From CAZJNX01 sp964547415 (lineage in GTDB: Bacteria > Pseudomonadota > Alphaproteobacteria > Rhizobiales > Amorphaceae): a stretch of 5,170 bases of DNA. The position numbers and the translations under genes are program-made. The stretch spans positions 1 to 5,170 of the forward strand of contig CAZJNX010000282.1 in NCBI GenBank assembly GCA_964547415.1, given 5' to 3'. Within the stretch, counting starts at the first letter, position 1. Each line of letters opens with the position of its first letter. Of this stretch, positions 1-5,170 are shown piece by piece. A model generated the notes under the pieces. The model did not search any database. It had not been told where the DNA came from and saw only the letters and a list, made by a program, of their open reading frames with translations.

Positions 1-60
1 GAGCACCGGCCGGCCGCCGAGCCGGTGGTCGGCGACGAGCGGGTCGTCCACCGGGCAGGC
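1..60 (-). other. DH2 dehydratase domain, first residues only
   Basis: The last residues in the window read DDPLVADHRLGGRPVL. They fit the start of a PKS dehydratase, with the catalytic His at 25-27 and the HxxxG part of HxxxGxxxxP complete; the Pro would be the next codon outside the window. The second catalytic motif is off the edge, so activity cannot be judged. As in DH1, the sequence between the YPF linker and the His is short and Ala/Pro-rich. Confidence 0.75.
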
Positions 61-3000
61 AACGGGCCGCGGCCCCTCCGGGCGGGGCGGCGGCGCGGCG
101 GCGGCGTCCCGCGGGGACAGCTCGACCCAGCAGCGGCGGGGCTCGAACGGGTAGGTGGGCAGCGACACGGGGCGCCGCGGGCCCGGCGGCAGGGCGTCCC
201 AGTCGATCCGCTCGCCCGCCAGCCACCCGGCGACCGCCCCCGGCGCGGGCGGCGGCGTCCCGGCGGCGTGGGCGCGCAGGGCCCGGGCGAGGGCGGTCGG
301 CGTCGCGGCGGCGACGGCGAGGCGGTGGCGCATGGCCTCCCGCCCCACCTGGAGCGTCCGCGCGAGGGCCGCAACGTCCACGTCCGCGCCCGGCCCCTCC
401 AGCCAGTCGGCGAGCCGCGTGGCGGCGGCGGCGAGGCGCTCGGCCGTCGCCGCCGACAGGGGCACGATCAGCGCCTCGCCCCCGTGGGCGGGCTCCGGAG
501 CGAGGGCCGGCGGCTCCTCCAGCACCACGTGGGCGTTCGCCCCGCCCGCCCCGAAGGAGGACACGCCCGCCCGGCGCGGCGCCCCGTCCCGCCGCGGCCA
601 CGGCGCCCGCTCGCGCTGGACGACGAAGGGCGTGGCGGAAAGGTCGAGGTTCGGGTTGAGGGTGTCCGCGTGGAGGCTCGGGGCGAGCGTTTCGTGGCGG
701 AACTGGAGGACCACCTTGGTGAGGGCCGCGATCCCGGCCGCGCCTTCGAGGTGACCGATGTTCGACTTCACCGACCCGATGGGGCAGGAGCCGGGCGCCA
801 CCCCCTCGAAGGCCCGGGCAAGGCCCGCGATCTCCACCGGATCGCCCAGCATGGTGCCGGTGCCGTGGGCCTCCACGTAGCCGATGGCCTCGGGCGACAG
901 GCCCGCCCGCTCGAGGGCGGCGCGGACCAGGCGGCCCTGGGCGACCGGGTTCGGCACGGTGTAGCCGCTCGTCCGCCCGCCGTGGTTGAGGGCGCTCGAC
1001 CGGATCACGGCATGGATCCGGTCGCCGTCGGCGACGGCCCGTTCGAGCGGCTTCAGGAGCGCCGCCCCCACGCCCTCCCCCGGCACGTAGCCGTCCCCGC
1101 CCGCGCCGAAGCTGCGGCAGCGCCCGTCGGACGAGGCGAAGCCGGACTTGCTCAGGATCCAGTGCTTCGACGGGTGGATGGTGAGGTTGACCCCGCCCGC
1201 GAAGGCCACAATGCAGTCGCCGTTGCGGATCGCCGCGCAGGCGAGGTGGATGGCGCTCAGGGAGGACGAGCAGGCGGTGTCGACGGCAAGGCTCGGCCCG
1301 TGGAGGTCGAGCACGTGGGAGACGCGATTGGCGACGTTCCAGTAGGCCGCGTTGGGCGCGATCAGATTGCCGCGCGCCGCCTCCTGGGGACCGAAGAGCT
1401 GGTAGTCGCCGTACATGACGCCGACGAACACGCCGCCGGGCCGCGCCGCCGGGTCCGGATCGCCGGCGAACAGCGTCTCGCGGGTGCGGCCGGCGTCCTC
1501 CATCGTCGCCCAGGCGACCTCGAGGAACTTCCTCGCCTGGGGGTCAAGGGCGTCGGCCTCCCGCGGGGAGATGGCGAAGAAGCGGGCGTCGAACCGGTCG
1601 TGCCCGTCGATGAAGCCGCCCCACTTGGAGTAGCTCGTCTCCGCCCGCTCGCGGTCCGGGTCGTAGAAGCCCTCGAGGGGCCAGCGGTCCTCGGGGATCT
1701 CCACGATGCAGTCGAGGCCGTCGGCGAGGTTGCGCCAGAACCGGTCGAGGTCGTTCGCCATCGGGTAGAGGCCGGACAGGCCGACGACGGCGATGGCCGT
1801 GTCGCCCCGCGGCGCCGCCGGGACCGGCGCGGCGGCGGGGCCGGGTACGACGTCGGCGGCCGGCACCTCGTCCGCGGGCGGTGCGGCTTCGCCTTGCGGG
1901 GCGGCGTCGACGGAGGGCGCGGCCGTTCCGAGATGGGCGGCGAGCGGGGCGGCATGGGTCTCGCCGAGGCGGGCGGCGAGCGCGGCCACGGTGCGGTGCT
2001 CGAAGAAGAGCGTCTTCGGCACGTCGCCGAGGTCGGCCTCGAGGCGGCCGTTCATGCGCACGATCATCATGGAATCGATGCCGTAGGCCTCGAACGGCTC
2101 GTCGGCGGCGATCCGCGCCGGCGAGAGCTTCGTCTCCGCCGCCACGACCGCCTTGAGGTAATCCTCCACCGCCTCCCGTCCGACGTCCCCCGGCAAGGCC
2201 GGTGCGTCGGCCGCCGGGGCCGCGCGCTCCGTGCCGGCGACGAAGGCCCGCAGCCGCTCCGCGCGGCCGTGGAGGGCGACGAGGCGCGGCGGACCGCCGG
2301 CGAGCGCCCGGTCGAGGACGGCCATCGCCTCGGCAGCCGGCATCGGCACGAGGCCCATGCGACGGGTGAGCTCGGCGGCCACCTCCGGCGGGGGCGCCAT
2401 GCCCGCGACGTCGAGGGCGGGCCAGCCGACCGCCACCGTTCGCCCCGGCCGCCCGGCTCGCTCCCGCCAGGCCGCGAAGCCCTCGAGGAAGGCGTTGGCG
2501 GCGGCGTAGGCGGCCTGCCCGGCGGAGCCGAAGGCGGCGGCGGTGGACGACGCCATCAGGAAGACGGACAGGGAATCGTCCCGCGTGGCGTGGTCGAGGG
2601 CGAGGGCACCGTGGACCTTCGGGCGCCAGGCGGCCTCGAAGGCCTCCCCCGTCAGCCCGGCGACGCGCCCGTCGGACAGGACGCCGGCGAGGTGGATCAC
2701 GCCGGTGATCGGGCCGAAGCGTCGGCGCACCGTCGCAAGGGCCGGGCGCAGGGCCGCGCCCGAGGCGACGTCGCAGGGAAGGTAGAGGACGTCCGCCCCG
2801 CTCGCCTCGATCTCCGCGAGGGCCCGGTCGATCCCCGCGTCCGCCGCGCGGCGGCCGAGGAGGGCGATCGGCCCGCGACCCGAGGCCGCCAGGTGCCGCG
2901 CGACGGCGAGGCCGAAGGCGCCGGCCCCGCCCGCGATCACCGTGGCCCCGTCCACCGCCGGCGCGGCGAGCGCGTCGGCCTCGCGCTCCTCAAGGGCGGC

Positions 3001-4665
3001 GACGAACCGCTCCCCGTCGCGCAACAGAAGCGCGGGCGGACCGGGCTCGGCGCCGAGCTCGCGGGCGAGGGCGGGGATGCCGGCAGGCGCGAGCGTCGCG
3101 GCCGTCGCCGACAGGCGGGAGGATTCGAGCGCCACCGTCCTGGCGAAGGCGGCCGCCGCGGCGGCGAGGGGGGAAGGCGGCGCGCCGTGGACGATCCGGA
3201 CGAGACCGGCCTCCGGCGCGGCGAGTGCCGCACGCGCGAGGAGGGCGAGGGAGCGCACGCCCGTGTCCGGCGCGAGGCGATCGAGGGCGGCGGCGAGGCT
3301 CGCCGGCGGATCGGCGGGCGGCCCCTCGTCGAGCGCCCACAGGTGGGCGGCGACGGCATGGTCGGCGGGCCCGAACGCGACGGCGTCGAGGAGGCGCGCG
3401 TAGTCGTCGGCGCTGGCCGGGTCGATGGCGAAGCGGTCCTCCCCCTCCCGCCCGAAGGCCCCGGCCGCCGTCACCTGGACGATCCGGCGCCCCGGCAGCG
3501 CGCGCTTCAGCTCCTCGAGGACCGGATCGCCCGCGAAGGCCAGAACGGGGCCCGCCCCGGCCGGCGAGGCGGATACGGGCGCGGGCCGCCAGACCGGCTC
3601 GTAGAGGAGGGTCGTCGGCCCGTCCGACCGGGCGGCGCGGGCGCGCAGGCCACGGGCGAGGGCGAGGACCGTCCCGTCCTCCCGGGCGATCGCGAGGTCG
3701 AAGGTCTTGAGGCCCGCCGCCTCACCGGCGAGGCGCGCGTGGACCACGCACGGCCCGCCGATCGGCGCGAACGCCTCGAACGCCTCCAGCGCGAAGGGCA
3801 GCCACGCCCCCTCCTCCGTCCGGGCCGACACGACGCAGGCCGCCGCCTGGAAGGCACCGTCGAGGAGCGCCGGGTGGAAGACGAACTCGCCCCGCGCGGC
3901 GGGCGGGGGCGACAGCCGTGCCAGCGCCTCGCCCGTGCCGACGGCGACCTCCGCGAGCACGCGATAAGCCGGTCCGTAGGAAAAGCCCGCCTCGGCCGCC
4001 GCCCGGTAGACCGCCTCCCCGGCGCTGACGTCCGGGCAGCGGGCGGCGATGGCGGCAAGGTCGAGAGGGTCCGGCGGCTTCCCCGCGGCGGCCCACACGG
4101 TCCCGCTCGCGCACGCCCGTCCGCCCGCGGAGAGGACGCAGCGGTGGCCCCCGTCCGTCGCCTCGGCCGACACCGAGACCCCCGGGTCGCCGTCCGTCGC
4201 GTCCACGGGGGCGGACCACAGGACGTCGCGGATCGCGAAGCGGCTCGCCGCGCCGGGCGCCGCGGCCCGGGCAAGCTCGAGGAACGCCGCCCGGGGCAGG
4301 AGCGCCCGCCCGCCGATCACGTGGTCGCCCGTCAGCCAGTCCGGCCCGAGGGAACCGGCCGCGGCCGGCGCGGCGGGGGCCGCGTCGGCGACCGGATTCC
4401 AGAACCGTTCCCGCGCGAACGGGTAGCCCGGCAGGTCGACGAGCCGCCCGGCGAGGAAGCCGAAGTCCACGTCCTCCCCCGCGAGGTAGCGGGCGAGGAT
4501 CTCGCCGTGGGGGCCGGCGGCGGCCGGCGCCTCCCCCGCGGCGATGGCGGCGGCGAGACCCTCCAGCGTCCCTGCCACGAAGGCGCGGCGGTGGCGGTGG
4601 TGGGCGCGGCGCACGGCGAGGGTGTGGGCGACGTCCGCCGCCGCCGCGTCCGGCCGGCCCGCGAG
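1..4665 (-). CDS. trans-AT polyketide synthase, downstream continuation (linker-DH-KR-ACP-KS-DH), partial
   Basis: An uninterrupted frame of 1555 codons, continuous with the KS1 fragment except for the TAG just before it, running off the window at base 1. Numbering residues from the codon after the TAG: post-KS linker 1-90; DH1 about 105-350 (His115, Asp269); KR about 352-808 (nucleotide motif 579-585, Lys683, Ser707, Tyr720, Asn724); ACP about 829-900 (phosphopantetheine Ser865); Ala/Pro linker about 900-953; KS2 about 954-1384 (Cys1132, His1267, His1305); post-KS linker 1385-1513; start of DH2 with His1547. No AT, ER or methyltransferase domain is present. The protein is expected to act in the cytoplasm in a multi-protein complex with a free-standing AT. 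If the TAG is real, the first in-frame start is GTG at 4612-4614. It has no convincing Shine-Dalgarno sequence and would begin inside the linker, so efficient separate translation seems unlikely. Product unknown; I do not recognise the specific pathway. Confidence 0.93.
127..513 (-). other. post-KS2 linker (AT-less)
   Basis: 117 codons separate the LEE of KS2 from LPTYPFEPRRCW (127-162), almost the same as the 114 after KS1. The segment holds the usual linker fold: LIVPLSAATAERLAAAATRL, then DVAALARTLQVGREAMRHRL. In the corresponding KS1 linker the TAG falls in the part before the TL.V motif. No acyltransferase motif (GHSxG) occurs. Confidence 0.87.
514..1803 (-). other. KS2 domain, complete
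   Basis: Full ketosynthase starting at TAIAVVGLSGLYP and ending at ANAHVVLEE. The catalytic Cys is at 1270-1272 (VDTACSSSL), the first His at 865-867 (EAHGTGT) and the second at 751-753 (KSNIGHLEGAAG). Spacing is 135 residues from Cys to the first His and 38 between the His residues, normal for an elongating KS. DYQLFGPQE, SKSGFASSDGRCRSFGAGGDGYVPGEG and HGGRTSGYTVPNP resemble trans-AT KS domains. It should accept the chain from the preceding ACP, predicted to carry an alpha,beta double bond. I cannot assign a substrate clade without a phylogeny. Confidence 0.95.
854..876. repeat. 23-bp direct repeat, copy in KS2
   Basis: Identical to bases 5117-5139 in KS1. Both encode VEAHGTGT around the first catalytic His, so the identity reflects protein conservation plus extreme codon bias. 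It could still serve as a short homology for recombination between modules about 4.26 kb apart. Confidence 0.85.
1804..1965 (-). other. Ala/Pro-rich linker between ACP and KS2
   Basis: About 54 residues, dominated by Ala, Pro, Gly and Asp/Glu (for example APSVDAAPQGEAAPPADEVP), join the carrier domain to the next ketosynthase. It should be a flexible, disordered tether between modules. No docking helix or extra domain is visible. The reading frame is unbroken, so the two modules are on one polypeptide. Confidence 0.8.
1966..2180 (-). other. ACP (phosphopantetheine carrier) domain
   Basis: Acyl carrier protein of the first module. The motif YGIDSMM carries the phosphopantetheine attachment Ser at 2071-2073. 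The surrounding sequence, with DVPKTLFFEHRTVAALAARL after it, closely follows the pattern of trans-AT PKS carrier domains (L.KTLFFE). It is a single ACP rather than a tandem. The Trp about six residues after the Ser, reported for carrier domains that host beta-branching, is absent (Met is there), so a beta-branch at this module is not indicated. Confidence 0.93.
2240..3612 (-). other. KR ketoreductase domain (structural plus catalytic halves), predicted B-type
   Basis: NADPH-dependent reduction of the beta-ketone. The structural half begins at LLYEPVW (near 3600) and includes ALLARAALAAPEAGLVRIVHG and the FARTVALESS segment. The catalytic half has a Rossmann nucleotide-binding motif GGAGAFG (2911-2931), HLAGVLSDG with Asp at 2671-2673, Lys at 2617-2619 (RPKVHGA), Ser at 2545-2547, Tyr at 2506-2508 (QAAYAAANAF) and Asn at 2494-2496. 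Ser and Tyr are 13 residues apart, as in active PKS KRs. The LxD signature and the lack of the Trp typical of A-type KRs point to a D-configured (B-type) hydroxyl. The C-terminal tail GLVPMPAAEAMAVLDRAL is normal for this family. Confidence 0.92.
3615..4350 (-). other. DH1 dehydratase domain
   Basis: Double-hotdog dehydratase that removes water from a beta-hydroxyacyl-ACP. The HxxxGxxxxP motif appears as DHVIGGRALLP with the catalytic His at 4321-4323. The YGP motif appears as FSYGPAYR near 3980. The second catalytic motif appears as HPALLDGAFQ with Asp at 3859-3861 and Gln at 3847-3849. His and Asp are 154 residues apart, close to the usual spacing in PKS dehydratases. All key residues are intact, so I expect it to be active if translated. 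Two oddities: the stretch before the His is short, with no HPLL segment, and the residue after the motif Pro is Arg where Gly is usual. Confidence 0.9.
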
Positions 4666-4776
4666 CTAGCGGGACAGGTCCGCCACCCGCCGGTCGAGCG
4701 CCGCCTCCGTCTTCGCCGACAGGACGAACGGGAACGGCCCCGGGGCGGGCGGCGCGGGGGCGGGTGCGGGCGGCGC
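4399..4776 (-). other. post-KS1 linker (AT-less), interrupted by TAG
   Basis: This region follows LEE of KS1 and ends with LPGYPFARERFW (4399-4434), the wrap-around motif that closes KS domains. Only 114 codon positions separate LEE from LPGYPF, too few for a roughly 300-residue acyltransferase. An Ala/Pro-rich stretch is followed by FVLSAKTEAALDRRVADLSR, the TAG, then LAGRPDAAAADVAHTLAVRR, which matches the usual KS-AT linker pattern of a (Y)L....P......D.A.TL.VRR type. The later segment ARYLAGEDVDF (about 4465-4497) precedes the YPF motif, as usual. Confidence 0.85.
4666..4668 (-). other. in-frame amber codon inside the PKS reading frame
   Basis: The plus strand reads CTA, so the coding strand reads TAG, in phase with about 167 codons of KS sequence upstream and 1555 codons downstream. 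The context is LSR-stop-LAGRP, where a Tyr is expected. A change of plus-strand base 4666 from G to C explains it, since TAC would become TAG. The neighbouring segment at 4481-4498 has nearly the same bases and encodes ARYLAG with TAC at the matching place. Confidence 0.95.
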
Positions 4777-5170
4777 CTCCTCGAGGACCACATGGGCGTT
4801 GGTGCCGCTGAAGCCGAAGGAGCTGACGGCCGCGCGGCGCGGCCCGTCCGCCTCCCACGGCCGCGCCGCCAGGTTCAACCGGAAGGGGGTGTCCTCGAAG
4901 GAGATGTGGCGGTTGGCGCGCTCGAAGTTGAGGGTGGGCGGCAGCGTCTTGTGGCGGAGCGCCTCCACCGCCTTCACCAGGCCCGCCATGCCGGCGGCCG
5001 CCATGGCGTGGCCGATGTTGGTCTTCACCGAGCCGATGGCGCAGAAGCCCGTCCGGTCGGTGAAGGTGCGGAAAGCGTCGGTGAGGGCGGCCACCTCGAT
5101 CGGGTCGCCGAGGCGCGTGCCGGTGCCGTGGGCCTCCACCAGGCCGATGGTCGAAGGGTCGATCCCCGCC
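4666..5170 (-). CDS. trans-AT polyketide synthase, upstream fragment (C-terminal part of KS1), ending at an in-frame TAG
   Basis: This is the visible upstream part of a modular PKS gene, entering the window mid-gene (first full codon 5167-5169) and running 167 codons to TAG at 4666-4668. It encodes the last third of a ketosynthase, which catalyses decarboxylative Claisen condensation on an assembly line. Visible motifs are VEAHGTGTRLGDP with the first catalytic His at 5128-5130, KTNIGHAMAAAG with the second at 5008-5010, and SSFGFSGTNAHVVLEE ending near 4777. The active-site Cys lies upstream, outside the window. After the KS come an Ala/Pro-rich spacer and the start of the post-KS linker (FVLSAKTEAALDRRVADLSR), where the frame stops. 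Homologous linker sequence resumes in the same frame immediately after the TAG, so this is most likely the front part of one broken gene rather than a natural protein end. No start codon is assigned; the GTG at 5137-5139 is only the Val before EAHGTGT. Confidence 0.9.
   Translation of the reverse strand, partial: AGIDPSTIGLVEAHGTGTRLGDPIEVAALTDAFRTFTDRTGFCAIGSVKTNIGHAMAAAGMAGLVKAVEALRHKTLPPTLNFERANRHISFEDTPFRLNLAARPWEADGPRRAAVSSFGFSGTNAHVVLEEAPPAPAPAPPAPGPFPFVLSAKTEAALDRRVADLSR
4777..5170 (-). other. KS1 domain, C-terminal part
   Basis: Ketosynthase C-terminal lobe. Both catalytic histidines of the Cys-His-His triad are present (EAHGTGT and NIGH, 40 codons apart), so nothing here suggests a non-elongating KS that has lost the HGTGT histidine. 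The nucleophilic Cys cannot be checked because it lies upstream. Distinctive residues are GHAMAAAGMAGL after the second His and FGFSGTNAH near the end. These differ from KS2 (GHLEGAAGIAAL, FGAGGANAH), so the two KS domains are not recent copies of each other. Confidence 0.92.
5117..5139. repeat. 23-bp direct repeat, copy in KS1
   Basis: Second copy of the repeat at 854-876, in the same orientation and codon phase, covering the EAHGTGT coding stretch of KS1. The flanking bases differ (C versus G on both sides), and the surrounding KS sequences diverge. Confidence 0.85.

Noticed and set aside
155..754. Plus-strand open frame of 199 codons, and other plus-strand frames (for example 2942-3403, 3225-3710, 1793-2086)
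   Set aside because: They are antisense to well-conserved KS, KR or linker coding sequence, consist of Arg/Ala/Pro/Ser-rich low-complexity protein, and arise because very GC-rich DNA has few stop codons.
751..1272. KS2 as a non-elongating (KS0) domain
   Set aside because: Cys and both His residues are present with normal spacing.
1362..1955. Minus-strand 197-codon frame overlapping KS2 and its linker
   Set aside because: A shadow of the KS2 reading frame; Ser/Pro/Arg-rich with no recognisable motif.
2240..2960. Methyltransferase or enoylreductase domain between DH1 and ACP
   Set aside because: The DH-ACP interval is fully used by the two halves of the KR, and no SAM-binding or ER nucleotide-binding motif is visible.
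4666..4668. A natural boundary between two PKS proteins at the TAG
   Set aside because: There is no intergenic gap, no docking domain, and no start codon or ribosome binding site next to the stop. The conserved linker continues in frame immediately after it.
3722..4858. Minus-strand open frame of 378 codons overlapping the TAG in another frame
   Set aside because: Its translation is Gly/Arg/Pro-rich with no domain motif, while the in-phase PKS frame has clear KS, linker and DH motifs across the same bases. A frameshift bypass of the TAG is therefore not supported.
1..5170. CRISPR array, tRNA, rRNA, insertion sequence, promoter or terminator
   Set aside because: Every base falls inside the PKS coding frame, and I saw no regularly spaced repeats, transposase motifs or non-coding gaps.

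Overview
The whole window lies inside one very large gene on the minus strand: a modular type I polyketide synthase (PKS) of the trans-acyltransferase (trans-AT) type. It enters at base 5170 and leaves at base 1, so neither the true start nor the true stop is present. I translated the frame codon by codon. It is open from 5169 to 1 except for one in-frame TAG at 4666-4668. There is no intergenic space, promoter, ribosome binding site, terminator or RNA gene, and nothing real on the plus strand.

Layout in the direction of translation: C-terminal part of a ketosynthase (KS1, 5170-4777); post-KS linker interrupted by the TAG (4776-4399); dehydratase (DH1, about 4350-3615); ketoreductase with structural and catalytic halves (KR, about 3612-2240); acyl carrier protein (ACP, about 2180-1966); Ala/Pro-rich linker (about 1965-1804); complete second ketosynthase (KS2, about 1803-514); post-KS linker (513-127); first residues of a second dehydratase (DH2, about 60-1). 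The order is KS-DH-KR-ACP / KS-DH. No acyltransferase sits after either KS: only 114 and 117 residues separate the KS end from the YPF linker motif. The ACP and KS2 motifs also look like trans-AT enzymes, so malonyl units should come from a separate AT protein outside this window.

The first module should condense a malonyl unit, reduce the beta-ketone (predicted B-type KR) and dehydrate it, handing an alpha,beta-unsaturated chain to KS2. The second module also begins with a DH, so a conjugated polyene stretch is possible.

The main anomaly is the TAG. It lies inside conserved linker sequence and the homologous reading continues in the same frame on both sides. It looks like a TAC (Tyr) to TAG point change, either a real nonsense mutation that disables the synthase or a one-base sequence error.

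The DNA is extremely GC-rich (lines I counted were about 70-82 percent GC), with nearly all third positions G or C. This, with a trans-AT PKS, suggests a high-GC bacterium, perhaps a proteobacterium (for example an alphaproteobacterium) or an actinomycete. The sequence does not settle which.
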